Source: Sphingomonas phyllosphaerae 5.2
GTDB taxonomy: Bacteria > Pseudomonadota > Alphaproteobacteria > Sphingomonadales > Sphingomonadaceae
Direction of reading: 5' to 3'
DNA: 64,000 bases
Assembly: GCF_000419605.1 (NCBI RefSeq)
Contig: NZ_ATTI01000001.1
Span: forward strand, 2,142,501-2,206,500
This document shows positions 31,671 through 42,625 of this stretch, piece by piece. Within the stretch, counting starts at the first letter, position 1. The number at the start of each line of letters is the position of its first letter. Under the pieces are notes generated by a model. It was not told the DNA's origin. It saw only the letters and a list, made by a program, of their open reading frames with translations, and did no database searches. A program made the translations under genes and the position numbers.

Positions 31671-32450
31671 ATGGCCGCCGACGACAACCCCGCCCGCAAC
31701 ATCGCCCTGCTGATCGACGCCGACAATGCGTCGTGGCAGGCGCTGGACCCCGTTCTGACCGCGCTGGCGGAGTTTGGGCGCGTCAACGTCCGGCGCGTCT
31801 ACGGCAATTGGTCGAAGGAAGGGCTGAAAGGCTGGCGCGACATGAGCGTGATGCACGGCATCGAGCCGCAGCAGCAGTTCGACCTGACGCGCGGGAAGAA
31901 CGCCACCGACATGAAGATGACGATCGACGCCATGGACCTGCTTCATCGCGGGCGCATCGACGCATTCGGGATCATGTCGTCGGACAGCGACTTCATGCCG
32001 CTGGCCACGCGCATCCGGCAGGACGGCCTCGACGTCTACGGCTTCGGAAACAGCAACACGCCGGCAGGCTTCCGCAACGCCTGCACGCGTTTCATCGACG
32101 TCAACGCGCTGCTCGAGACGACCAAGCCGAAGCGCGCGCGGCGTGTCGAGGTCCCGATCAACGAATCGGTCCCGCCCGCGATCGGCGCTGCGCCGGCAGC
32201 CGCGCCGACCGCGACCACGAAGGTGGATGACCCCGAACTGCTTCATCTGCTCCACGATGCGTATGATTCGCTCAAGCCGGACGCGAAGGGCTTCGTCGGA
32301 TTGTCCGCATTGGGGCAGCGCGCCGCGAACCGTTCGAGCTTCGACGTGCGCAATTATGGTTTCAAGCGGTTGTCCGACCTGGTCGCCGCCATCCCCTCGA
32401 TCGACGTCGACCGCCGCGACAGCCGCGTCTTCGTGCGCTGGAAGGACTGA
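31671..32450 (+). CDS. NYN (PIN-like) domain plus OST-HTH/LOTUS domain protein
   Basis: The N-terminal part (residues about 5-150) is a LabA/NYN PIN-like RNase fold with acidic sites LLIDADNAS, KNATDMKMTIDAMD and SSDSDFMPL. A Pro/Ala linker is followed by a C-terminal OST-HTH/LOTUS domain (about 185-258, with LLHDAYDSLKPDAKGFVGLSALGQ), an RNA-binding winged helix. This architecture is widespread in bacteria and thought to act in RNA metabolism; targets are unknown. Start 31671 (259 aa) is my choice; ATG at 31596 would add 25 residues and overlap the previous gene. Confidence 0.88.
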   Translation: MAADDNPARNIALLIDADNASWQALDPVLTALAEFGRVNVRRVYGNWSKEGLKGWRDMSVMHGIEPQQQFDLTRGKNATDMKMTIDAMDLLHRGRIDAFGIMSSDSDFMPLATRIRQDGLDVYGFGNSNTPAGFRNACTRFIDVNALLETTKPKRARRVEVPINESVPPAIGAAPAAAPTATTKVDDPELLHLLHDAYDSLKPDAKGFVGLSALGQRAANRSSFDVRNYGFKRLSDLVAAIPSIDVDRRDSRVFVRWKD

Positions 32451-32452
32451 CG

Positions 32453-34078
32453 ATGCGACTTCCCCTGCTTGCACTGGCGCTGACGATCGCTGCCCCCGTC
32501 CTCGCCGAAGACGCCGCCCCCAACAGATTGTCCGACGACGTACGCGTGCTCGCCTCGCCGGCGTTCGGCGGTCGTGCCCCGGGGACTGCGGGCGAAAAGA
32601 AGACGCTCGACTGGCTGGTCGCGCGCTTTGCGGCATTGGGGCTGAAGCCGGGCGGGCCGGACGGACAATGGGTGCAGAAGGTGCCGCTGATCCACACGCG
32701 CATCGCACCCACGGCGCAGATGTCGATCGGCTCGACCGCGCTGACGCAGGGCAAGGAGATTGCGGTCACCACCGTGCGCGCCGCGCCGCGCGTGGCGATC
32801 AAGGATTCGCCCATGGTGTTCGTCGGCTACGGCGTGTCAGCGCCCGAGGCGGGCTGGGACGATTTCAAGGGCATGGACGTGCGCGGCAAGACGCTCGTCT
32901 TCCTGGTCAACGATCCCGATTTCGAGGCGCAGGCAGGCGACGACGCCAAGGGGAAGTTCGGCGACCGGCGCATGACCTATTACGGGCGGTGGACCTACAA
33001 GTTCGAAGAGGCCGCGCGGCGCGGGGCGGCAGCGGCGCTGATCGTCCACGACACCGCCGGGGCGGGTTATCCGTGGTCGACGGTCAATGCGTCGAACGGC
33101 GAGAATTACGACATCGTGCGGGACGCCAAGGACACGCGCGTGCCGGTACAGGGCTGGATCGCGCACGACGTCGCCGACCGGCTGTTCGCCGACGCCGGGC
33201 TCGACCTGGCGAAGCTGCGCGTCGCGGCGCGCTCGAAGGCGTTCCGTCCGGTGGCGATGACGCCGCGCTTCTCCGCCGCTGCCGATGTGGCGGTGGAGCG
33301 GATCGAAAGCGCCAACGTGCTGGCGAAGATCCCCGGCACGAAGCGCCCGGACGAGACGGTGATGTTCGCCGCGCATTGGGATGCCTATGGCGAAGGACCC
33401 GCAGATGCATCCGGCAAGACGCTGCGTCCCGGCGCGAACGACGACGCCTTGGGGATCGCCGGTGTCGTCGAACTGGCGCGACTGTTCAAGGCCGGCGCAG
33501 CGCCCGAACGGACGTTGGTGTTTGCGCTGTGGACCGGGGAGGAGCGCGGGCTGCTCGGCTCCGAACATTATGCGACACATCCGGTCTATCCGCTGGCGAA
33601 GACCGCCGCGAACCTGACGCTCGACATCCTCCAGACCGCCGGTCCCGCAAAGGACGTGGTGCTGGTGGGCCAGGGGCAGTCGTCGCTGGATGCGATGCTG
33701 GCCGATGCCGCCCGGGCGCAGGGCCGGACGGTCACGCCGGAGACGTTCAGCGAGCGCGGGCTGTTCTATCGCGCCGACCATTTTTCGGTCGTGCGTCGCG
33801 GGGTGCCGTCGCTGCTGCTGATGGCGCTCGGCGGCGCTGCCGACCTGCGCATCGGTGGACGCGCGGCGGGGCAGAAGTGGCTCGACGGCTATATGGCCTG
33901 CTATCACAAGACGTGCGATGCATGGGACGCCGGCTGGGACCTGCGCGGTGCGGCGGCGGACGTCGACCTGTTCCACGCGATGGGCGAGCGGCTGGGCAAG
34001 GCCGACCTGTGGCCGACGTGGAGCGCGGGCAGCGAGTTCCTGGCCATTCGCGACGGGAGCGCGGCGATGCGGAAGTGA
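32453..34078 (+). CDS. Secreted M28-family zinc peptidase (aminopeptidase-like)
   Basis: A 541-aa exported protein with a signal peptide (residues about 1-19, cut after PVLA). A PA-type insert domain (about 130-240) precedes or interrupts the catalytic M28 domain, whose zinc ligands are seen in FAAHWDAYGEG, GANDDALG and WTGEERGLLGSEHY. It probably trims N-terminal residues from peptides in the periplasm. ATG is 2 bp after the NYN gene stop, so the two are likely co-transcribed. Confidence 0.9.
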   Translation: MRLPLLALALTIAAPVLAEDAAPNRLSDDVRVLASPAFGGRAPGTAGEKKTLDWLVARFAALGLKPGGPDGQWVQKVPLIHTRIAPTAQMSIGSTALTQGKEIAVTTVRAAPRVAIKDSPMVFVGYGVSAPEAGWDDFKGMDVRGKTLVFLVNDPDFEAQAGDDAKGKFGDRRMTYYGRWTYKFEEAARRGAAAALIVHDTAGAGYPWSTVNASNGENYDIVRDAKDTRVPVQGWIAHDVADRLFADAGLDLAKLRVAARSKAFRPVAMTPRFSAAADVAVERIESANVLAKIPGTKRPDETVMFAAHWDAYGEGPADASGKTLRPGANDDALGIAGVVELARLFKAGAAPERTLVFALWTGEERGLLGSEHYATHPVYPLAKTAANLTLDILQTAGPAKDVVLVGQGQSSLDAMLADAARAQGRTVTPETFSERGLFYRADHFSVVRRGVPSLLLMALGGAADLRIGGRAAGQKWLDGYMACYHKTCDAWDAGWDLRGAAADVDLFHAMGERLGKADLWPTWSAGSEFLAIRDGSAAMRK

Positions 34079-34329
34079 CGGACGCGTGTTGCCCGGCACC
34101 GAGTCGATCGTGGCGTACATAGTCTGAAGGTTCGAGCGCACGGGGCTCGGGAGACACTTCAGATCGGGTCCCTAAGCCTGACCCGCGTGCTTCAAGCGGT
34201 GGTCCGCCAGCCTCGTTCGTCGGGCCACTTGCTCACCGAAACATACACGCCACGGCGGCGTGATCGGGGCCTGCGGCACATCTGACCACGAGTGGGCCGG
34301 CGCACTCACGCACCCGCCCACTCCCCGGA

Positions 34330-36009
<1,680 letters not shown>

Positions 36010-36118
36010 GTGGCGCGCGGCTCCATATAAAGGTGGGTGCGGCGAAAAATCGTTGGCGCGCATGTAAGCGTAGCCCGCGCCGTTGGCAAACCGCGCAGCG
36101 CCGGTTACGCCGGTGGCC

Positions 36119-37516
36119 ATGAAGCATCTGTATCCGCTGACGATCGCCCTGCTGCTCGCCGCCCCGGCCGCGGCGCAGCACACCGCCCCGCCCACCCCCG
36201 CCGCGGTCGATCCGCGGGTGGCCGCGCTGCGCGATGCGGCGCTGAAGGACGACCTCGCCTATGATATCGTCGAGGGGCTGACGACCGAAGTCGGCGCGCG
36301 GCTGGCCGGCACCGATGCCGAGGCACGCGCGCGGACGTGGGCAGTCGCCAAACTGACCGCGCTCGGCTTCAGCAACGTGCGAAGCGAGCCGTACCGGATG
36401 CCGGTATGGGTGCGCGGCGCCGAAGAGGCCGAGATCGTCGCGCCCGTGCCGCAGAAGCTGACGCTGACCGCACTCGGCAATTCGGCGAGCACCGGGGCCG
36501 GCGGGCTGACGGGCGAGCTGGTGGTCTTCTCGTCCTATGTCGAATTCGCCAACGCGCCATCCACCGCGGTGAAGGGCAAGATCGTCTATATCGGTAACAC
36601 GATGCAACCGACCCAGGACGGATCGAGCTATGGCGCGAACGGCACCGCGCGCTTCACCGGGCCGGCGCTGGCCGCGCAAAAGGGCGCCGCGGCGATCGTG
36701 ATCCGCTCGATCGGCACCGACGCGCACCGCCTGCCGCATACCGGGGTGACGGACTTTCCCGCTGGCGTGAAGCCGATCCCGGCCGCGGCCTTGTCCACGC
36801 CGGACGCGACGCTGATCGAGCGGCTGGCCAGGCGCGGGCAGCCGATCCGCCTGAAGCTGCTGCTCACCCCGAAGATGATCGGGGAGCGCGAATCGGGCAA
36901 CGTCATCGCCGAGGTGCCGGGCACCGATCCCGGCGCGGGGATCGTGCTGGTCGGCGGGCACCTCGACAGCTGGGATCTCGGCACGGGTGCGATCGACGAT
37001 GCCAGCGGCGTCGCGATCACCGCCGCCGCGGCCAAGCGGATCATGGACAGCGGGCAACGCCCGCGCCGCACGATCCGGGTCGTCTGGTTCGGGGCGGAGG
37101 AAGTCGGCGGCTTCGGCGGGAAGGCCTATGCGCAGCGCCACGGCAGCGAGCGGCACGCGACGGCATCGGAGAGCGACTTCGGCGCCGACCGCGTCTGGCG
37201 CTTCGAGACGCAACTGCCCGAAAGCGCAAAATCCGTAACGGCGCGACTGGCCAGTGCATTGGCACCGTTGGGTATTGTTCACGGCAGCGGGCTTGCCGGC
37301 GACGGCACCGATATCGAGCCGACGGTGGCGACCGGGGTAGCCGGGATCGACCTCAACCAGTCCGGGCTGCGCTATTTCGACACACACCACACGCCCGACG
37401 ATGTACTGGAGCGCGTGGACCCCGAACAGCTGCGCCAGAACGTCGCCGCGTGGACGACGATGCTGGCGATCGTGGCAAATGCGCCGGAGGAAATCGGCGC
37501 CGTCCCACGACAATAA
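36119..37516 (+). CDS. Secreted M28-family carboxypeptidase Q-like peptidase
   Basis: A 465-aa exported zinc peptidase with signal peptide (residues about 1-19, cut near AAAQ). It contains a PA-type domain (KGKIVYIGNTM and AAIVIRSIGTD) and the catalytic M28 motifs LVGGHLDSWDLGTGAIDDASG, WFGAEEVGG and a C-terminal HTPDD ligand. The order matches plasma glutamate carboxypeptidase-like enzymes that cleave dipeptides. ATG at 36119 starts at the signal peptide. It is divergent from ettA. Confidence 0.92.
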   Translation: MKHLYPLTIALLLAAPAAAQHTAPPTPAAVDPRVAALRDAALKDDLAYDIVEGLTTEVGARLAGTDAEARARTWAVAKLTALGFSNVRSEPYRMPVWVRGAEEAEIVAPVPQKLTLTALGNSASTGAGGLTGELVVFSSYVEFANAPSTAVKGKIVYIGNTMQPTQDGSSYGANGTARFTGPALAAQKGAAAIVIRSIGTDAHRLPHTGVTDFPAGVKPIPAAALSTPDATLIERLARRGQPIRLKLLLTPKMIGERESGNVIAEVPGTDPGAGIVLVGGHLDSWDLGTGAIDDASGVAITAAAAKRIMDSGQRPRRTIRVVWFGAEEVGGFGGKAYAQRHGSERHATASESDFGADRVWRFETQLPESAKSVTARLASALAPLGIVHGSGLAGDGTDIEPTVATGVAGIDLNQSGLRYFDTHHTPDDVLERVDPEQLRQNVAAWTTMLAIVANAPEEIGAVPRQ

Positions 37517-37678
37517 TCGGGCAGTTGATGCCCTCCGGAGCGGGTCACCGTTCGTCGCAACCTTACCGATCGATGAATTTTGCTTATTGACCCCCCCGGT
37601 TGGTAGGGTATTGCGAAGGTTCGCGACGGCGCTGGGGTCGGGCGCGAGTGTTTTTATGTGATGCTTGGGAGCATTCCG

Positions 37679-37942
37679 ATGAAGAAGATCCTGCTCGTTG
37701 CCGCCGCCGCCGGCCTGATGTCGGTTGCCGCTTGCTCGAAGTCGCCGGAAGCGGCCTCGGTCGAGAACAACACCGACATGATGGCTGACAACATGGACGC
37801 CATGGCTGCCAACGTCGCCGACATGTCGAACACCACTGCCAACCCGTTCTCCGAGGACAATGCCGAGGCAGTTGCCGAGAACATCAACTCGGCCGCGGAC
37901 AACGTCCGTGACGCCGGCGAGGACGCCGCGAAGAACATGTAA
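37679..37942 (+). CDS. Small Asn/Asp-rich lipoprotein, copy 1
   Basis: An 87-aa predicted lipoprotein. A hydrophobic signal with lipobox VAAC (Cys19 or nearby) is followed by a polar Ala/Asn/Asp/Met-rich helix with repeated ENN, DNM and DNV units (SVENNTDMMADNMDAMA). It is probably anchored in the envelope as a short helical protein. It is paralogous to the next gene, sharing the signal, the S(V/I)ENNT motif and the (A)ADN spacing. Function is unknown. Confidence 0.75.
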   Translation: MKKILLVAAAAGLMSVAACSKSPEAASVENNTDMMADNMDAMAANVADMSNTTANPFSEDNAEAVAENINSAADNVRDAGEDAAKNM

Positions 37943-37966
37943 TCGGCTGAGGCCGTGCCGATGGTC

Positions 37967-38227
37967 ATGAGGAAGTCCTTTCCCCTGCTCGCGATTGCGC
38001 TTTGCGGCGTAGCGGCGTGCAGCGACCATTCCGGCACGGCTTCGATCGAGAACAATACCGAGGCAATGGCGGATGCGCTCGAGCGCAAGGCCGACAACCT
38101 CGATGCGATGGCACAAGCCGCCGCCAACGACAGCGCCACGACGATGCTGGAGGGTGCTGCCGACAATCTCGACGACCAGGCGGACAATGTTCGCGACATG
38201 GCCGGTGAGAGCATCGCGCCGCGCTGA
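37967..38227 (+). CDS. Small Asn/Asp-rich lipoprotein, copy 2
   Basis: An 86-aa paralog of the preceding gene, 24 bp downstream. Lipobox GVAAC is followed by SIENNTEAMADALERKADNLDAMA and a second DNLDDQADNVRDMAG unit. The heptad-like spacing suggests an alpha-helical, possibly coiled-coil or Lpp-like protein. Three in-frame starts (37955 GTG, 37961 and 37967 ATG) are possible. A strong terminator follows at 38260. Confidence 0.72.
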   Translation: MRKSFPLLAIALCGVAACSDHSGTASIENNTEAMADALERKADNLDAMAQAAANDSATTMLEGAADNLDDQADNVRDMAGESIAPR

Positions 38228-38259
38228 GCGGAACGATGCAGGTAGGGCTGACGACGTTG

Positions 38260-38286
38260 CGAGGCGCCTCCGGGCGCCTCTTCTTT
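38260..38286 (+). terminator. Rho-independent terminator of the lipoprotein pair
   Basis: A perfect 8-bp stem GAGGCGCC / GGCGCCTC with a TCCG tetraloop is followed by TTCTTTT. It starts 32 bp after the second lipoprotein stop and 59 bp before tRNA-Pro, so it isolates the two units. Confidence 0.92.
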
Positions 38287-38344
38287 TACGGGCCGATCGC
38301 CCTTGCGCCCGCGCACCGCGCGGCCTAGGCGAAGTCCCACGCGT

Positions 38345-38421
<77 letters not shown>

Positions 38422-38772
38422 AAAAGCCGAAATTGAGCGTTTTCAACGACTTATCCGGCGGTGCTGTAGCAAATGTAGTTACGCACGCTGTAGCGAATCG
38501 GGCGGGGAACGCATCGCCTGAAACTCTCTCGACATTGCGAGCGGCGGCGCAGCGGAACGAGGGCATAGCGACTCGATCTGCGGCCTAGAGTAATCCCTTG
38601 GATGTGCAGCGCCGGCAACGAGTTTGCATTCAGCTCACCGAGCTACGTCGGCCCTTATCGACAACCGCCGGCATGCCGTCCGTACCGTCCGTCAAACATG
38701 CCGCTGAAACGCGCCATTGCCCCACATACGACCACTCTCTAGACCCTGCCGTAAATGGGGGTAGGCTTAGCA
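38422..38772. other. Left-end non-coding region of the element, with paired integrase arm-type repeats
   Basis: No gene is supported here. The octamer GCTGTAGC occurs at 38463-38470 and 38487-38494, exactly 24 bp apart in the same orientation. The same pair with the same spacing and orientation occurs at the right end (54274-54281, 54298-54305), and the 12-mer GTGCTGTAGCAA is identical at both ends. This is the arrangement expected of integrase arm-binding sites. The rest is the 5' flank of the restriction-modification gene. Confidence 0.7.
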
Positions 38773-41706
38773 ATGGTCGGTGATGTTCAAAGCGCTCTGA
38801 GGGAACTCATCGGTAGATTCCGGGACAATCTGGCAAGCTACAAGAAGCCCGGATACAATGAGACGCAGACACGACGCGAGTTCATAGATCCACTCTTCGA
38901 ATTGTTGGGGTGGGACGTCGCAAACGCTCACGGCTATGCCGAAGCTTATAAGCACGTGGTTCATGAAGATCGATTGCGCATAGGGAGAAGCTCCAAAGCG
39001 CCTGACTACTCGTTTCGAGTAGGCGGCACGCGCAAGTTTTTTCTTGAGGCAAAGAAGCCTTCAGTGGATATTAATAAGGACTCTGAAGCGGCTTTTCAGT
39101 TACGTCGATATGCATGGAGCGCTAAGCTTCCTCTCTCCATTCTCACGAATTTTGAGACACTCTCTGTATACGACTGTAGAGTTAAACCAGCCGCAGGTGA
39201 CAAGCCGTCGATTGCTCGTATACTTTCGATCCATTATGATGAGCTGCCAGACCGTTGGAGCGAGCTTTCTTCCATCTTCTCCTTGGACGCGATCCACAAA
39301 GGTGCATTTGATCGTTTCGCATCAGCAGAGAAGGTGCGCAAAGGCGTTGCCACGGTTGATGACGACTTTTTAGATCAAATCGAAGGGTGGCGTGACCGCC
39401 TCGCACGCGCCTTCAAACGCCGCAACCGCGATCTGGATACCTTCGATCTAAATGATGCTGTGCAAAAGACCATCGATCGTCTCGTTTTCCTCCGCATCGC
39501 TGAAGATCGCGGCATTGAGCCTTACGGGCGTCTGAAGCAGGCACTGTCGAGCAAGGGAACTTACTCGAATCTTACGAAGATTTTTCGTGAGGCGGACAAG
39601 CGTTACAACTCTGGAATTTTTCATTTCGACGCCAAGGACGGCTCTTCGGAAACTCTAGATACAACAACCCTGTCCCTAGATCTTGATGATGCTCCTTTAA
39701 AGGAGATCATAGAGGGTCTTTACCCGCCCAAGAGTCCTTATGAATTTTCCGTGATACCGGCGGACATCCTAGGCCAAGTCTACGAGCGGTTTCTCGGCAA
39801 GACCATCAAGGTGGTTGGTCGTTCGCTTGAAATCGATGATAAGCCGGACGTAAAGAACGCTGGGGGTGTTTTCTATACGCCGTCCTATGTAGTGCGCCAT
39901 ATTGTTAACGCAGTTCTGCAGCCTCTCCTCGCAGGCAAGGCGCCCACTGACGTTTCAGGTGAGCGAACCGGAACCTTGCCTGTCCGCGTTCTGGACCCCG
40001 CTTGCGGCTCTGGCTCCTTTCTCATTGAGGTTTATCAAGCGCTGCTCGACTGGTACCTCGAAAAGTACGTTGAGGCCGGTTCCACCCGTGCCGCACGAGG
40101 AGCGCATCCGCGAATTTTTCAGGCGGCCTCTGGCGAATGGCGGCTCACTATTGCAGAGCGCAAGCGGATTCTGACGACTCATATCTATGGTGTAGACGTC
40201 GATCCTCAGGCGGTCGAAGTCACTAAGCTCTCACTATTATTGAAAGTTCTTGAGGGTGAGTCTAGCGACCAAGTTGCGGCTCAGATCAATTTTTTGGACA
40301 ACCAGAGGGTTCTCCCAGATCTCGGAGCGTTGATCCGGTGCGGCAACAGTCTGATCGCACCAGACTTCTACGGTTTATTCGATCCTAATCTTCTTAGTGA
40401 AGATCAACTCCATAAGATCAATGTCTTCTCATGGCAAAAGGCGTTTCCGTCCGTTTTTCGGGACGGCGGCTTTCATGCGGTTGTTGGAAATCCTCCCTAT
40501 GGAGCATCGCTGCTAGCAGAGGAAAAGCAATATCTCAGCAATCAGTTCGGATGGCAAAGCTACCAACTCGACACGTACCTGGTCTTTTTAGAGCAATCAC
40601 TTAGATCTCTGCTTAGAGACAGTGGCTTTTTGGGGATGATTATCCCCAATCCGTGGCTGACCAACCTGCGTCAGGACCGTATGCGGCAAAAGGTATTCGA
40701 GGTAAGCAAAGTTCATGAGATCGTGCACTTCACCTTTCCGGTATTCCGGCGCGCTAAAGCCACGGTCGATACCGAGATCGTTATTCTAGAACGCGCAAGC
40801 TCGAAAAGACACAAGCCGAATACATATGTAATAAATGCGATTGGTCCTGACGAACAAATCGATTTGAAGCTTGGGACTCAGATCACTCATGATCAAGATG
40901 CATGGCGTAAAAGCGCAGCTCTTCCTATAAACATTTTCCTAGATAAGTCTGGTCGAGCTCTCGCCGAGAAGATGCGTGAAGCTGGAAAAGAGCTTAGCCT
41001 TTCATTTCATACTAGTGTTGGCATGAAGCCATATCAGAAGGGAAAAGGGCGCCCGCAGCAGTCAGCTGACGACGTAAAGAATCGTATCTTCGACGCCAAC
41101 ACTAGGCTTACAACCGAATACCGTCAGTACCTACGGGGTGGCGACATAAAACGCTTCGTAGTTAAGCCGGTTGAGGATCGATATATAAAGTACGGAGAAT
41201 GGTTAGCCGAACCGCGCCTATCGGCCGGCTTTGACGCCCCCGAGAAGATACTTATGCGGCAAACGGGCGATAGTTTAGTAGCAACCGTGGACCAACAAAG
41301 CTTTCTTTGCATGAACAATATGCACGTTCTGGTTCCTCGCGATCCAAAAACAAATCTCTATGCGGTGACCGCGATCATAAACTCTCGTACGATGAACTGG
41401 TATTATCAGACACTAAACCCGGAGGCTGGCGAGGCGCTTGCGGAGGTGAAAAAAGCGAATGTCGATCGATTGCCGCTACCGAAGCTATCTGCTCAGCAGG
41501 CAAACACTCTGGCTAAACTCACGAAGCGCATGTCTGCCAATTTGTTGATGCTGCCGTCCGCGACGGAAAAGAAGCGGCAAATGATGTTAACAATGATCGA
41601 AAGCGATTTTGACGCTGTTGAGGAGATTGTGGGCGATCTATTCAATCTCAATGCAACTGACCGCAAGAGGGTAGTTGCCGATCAGGTCAAGCACTCGCCG
41701 CTTTGA
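38773..41706 (+). CDS. Single-chain restriction-modification enzyme (type IIG/IIL-like)
   Basis: A protein of about 977 aa combining nuclease, N6-adenine methylase and target recognition. The N-terminus holds a PD-(D/E)XK site (Asp in APDYSFRV, then FLEAKKPS). A helical linker is followed by SAM motif LDPACGSGSF near residue 410 and catalytic NPPYG near 575, then an Eco57I/TaqI-like C-terminal specificity region. Such enzymes cut unmethylated foreign DNA and protect their own. GGGGTAGG lies 8 nt before ATG 38773; ATG at 38755 is an alternative. The gene is visibly AT-richer than its surroundings and points opposite to the rest of the element, as expected for acquired cargo. Confidence 0.88.
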   Translation: MVGDVQSALRELIGRFRDNLASYKKPGYNETQTRREFIDPLFELLGWDVANAHGYAEAYKHVVHEDRLRIGRSSKAPDYSFRVGGTRKFFLEAKKPSVDINKDSEAAFQLRRYAWSAKLPLSILTNFETLSVYDCRVKPAAGDKPSIARILSIHYDELPDRWSELSSIFSLDAIHKGAFDRFASAEKVRKGVATVDDDFLDQIEGWRDRLARAFKRRNRDLDTFDLNDAVQKTIDRLVFLRIAEDRGIEPYGRLKQALSSKGTYSNLTKIFREADKRYNSGIFHFDAKDGSSETLDTTTLSLDLDDAPLKEIIEGLYPPKSPYEFSVIPADILGQVYERFLGKTIKVVGRSLEIDDKPDVKNAGGVFYTPSYVVRHIVNAVLQPLLAGKAPTDVSGERTGTLPVRVLDPACGSGSFLIEVYQALLDWYLEKYVEAGSTRAARGAHPRIFQAASGEWRLTIAERKRILTTHIYGVDVDPQAVEVTKLSLLLKVLEGESSDQVAAQINFLDNQRVLPDLGALIRCGNSLIAPDFYGLFDPNLLSEDQLHKINVFSWQKAFPSVFRDGGFHAVVGNPPYGASLLAEEKQYLSNQFGWQSYQLDTYLVFLEQSLRSLLRDSGFLGMIIPNPWLTNLRQDRMRQKVFEVSKVHEIVHFTFPVFRRAKATVDTEIVILERASSKRHKPNTYVINAIGPDEQIDLKLGTQITHDQDAWRKSAALPINIFLDKSGRALAEKMREAGKELSLSFHTSVGMKPYQKGKGRPQQSADDVKNRIFDANTRLTTEYRQYLRGGDIKRFVVKPVEDRYIKYGEWLAEPRLSAGFDAPEKILMRQTGDSLVATVDQQSFLCMNNMHVLVPRDPKTNLYAVTAIINSRTMNWYYQTLNPEAGEALAEVKKANVDRLPLPKLSAQQANTLAKLTKRMSANLLMLPSATEKKRQMMLTMIESDFDAVEEIVGDLFNLNATDRKRVVADQVKHSPL

Positions 41707-41839
41707 AGCGGCGTTGTTGTGCTTTGCCCAAGTGAGAGCGTCAGCGCGTTTGCCGGCGGGAGCAGCAGCTCGAAGGCTTGACTAAAGATTGAGGTTGACA
41801 CATTTTGAATACGTGTCCGGGAACGGATGAGGCATTACC

Positions 41840-42415
41840 TCATCGTCGCTTCTCCACGCGCTGAATGGCCGCACGGCTCACGCCGTACTGCTTAGCCAAT
41901 ATGCCTAAAGAAACACCCTGTGCTCGGCTGGTGAGCACCGATTGCTGTTGCTCTCCGGTAAGGGCTGACGGGCGCCCTAGCGCCTTCCCTTCGGCCTTGG
42001 CGCGCAACAGGCCGGCCTGCGTGCGCTCGATGAGCAAGTCGCGCTCGAACTCCGCGACAGCCGACAGCACGCCCATGGTCATCTTGCCCGCCGCGCTAGT
42101 GAGGTCGACCCCGCCAAGGGCGAGGCAATGCACCCGCACCCCCTGCCCTGCCAGCGCCTCCACAGTTCCGCGCACGTCTATCGCGTTGCGCCCTAAGCGG
42201 TCCAGCTTCGTCACGATCAGCACATCCCCTTCCTCAAGGCGATCTACCAGCTTGGCGAAGCCTTTCCGCTCCATAGCTGCGACCGATCCCGACACAGTTT
42301 CGACGATCACCCGCCGGGGTTCGATCCCGAACCCCGCCGCCTCAATCTCCCGCACCTGATTGTCGGTGGTCTGATCGGCTGTGCTGACACGGCAGTAAGC
42401 GAAGGTGCGGGCCAC
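41840..42415 (-). CDS. Serine recombinase (resolvase/invertase family)
   Basis: A 191-aa small serine recombinase. The catalytic Ser is in YCRVSTADQ near residue 11, with conserved arginines in TKLDRLGRNAID and EFERDLLIERT. A C-terminal HTH_7 domain (about 150-190, GVSLGILAKQYGVSRAAIQRV) binds DNA. It may resolve element dimers or invert DNA. No transposase gene is nearby, so it is not part of an intact Tn3-type transposon. A set of dyad repeats upstream is a candidate res site. A 7-bp hairpin (41826-41844) overlaps its stop codon. Confidence 0.92.
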   Translation of the reverse strand: MARTFAYCRVSTADQTTDNQVREIEAAGFGIEPRRVIVETVSGSVAAMERKGFAKLVDRLEEGDVLIVTKLDRLGRNAIDVRGTVEALAGQGVRVHCLALGGVDLTSAAGKMTMGVLSAVAEFERDLLIERTQAGLLRAKAEGKALGRPSALTGEQQQSVLTSRAQGVSLGILAKQYGVSRAAIQRVEKRR

Positions 42416-42427
42416 AAGAACGACTCC

Positions 42428-42533
42428 TGTATCGAAAGCGTGTCTCGAAACTACCAGCGTATCGGAACCATCGTCAAGCTATATTCCGATACATACAGTG
42501 CATATGGCACGTAATCGGTCGTTTCCGATACAG
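42428..42533. promoter_or_regulatory. Putative resolvase binding (res-like) site
   Basis: Directly upstream of the resolvase start are five related half-sites: TGTATCGAAA (42428), TGTCTCGAAA (42441), CGTATCGGAA (42458), and inverted TTCCGATACA (42484) and TTTCCGATACA (42522). Clusters of such dyads upstream of a serine resolvase gene are usual for res sites, which also autoregulate the gene. Confidence 0.6.
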
Positions 42534-42625
42534 GCACAGCATGGCGACGGTCACTATGAATGCTGCTATAGCACATACACGGCTTGACTACCTCGTCGCG
42601 CGAAGCGGCCGTAAGATAGAGCGAG

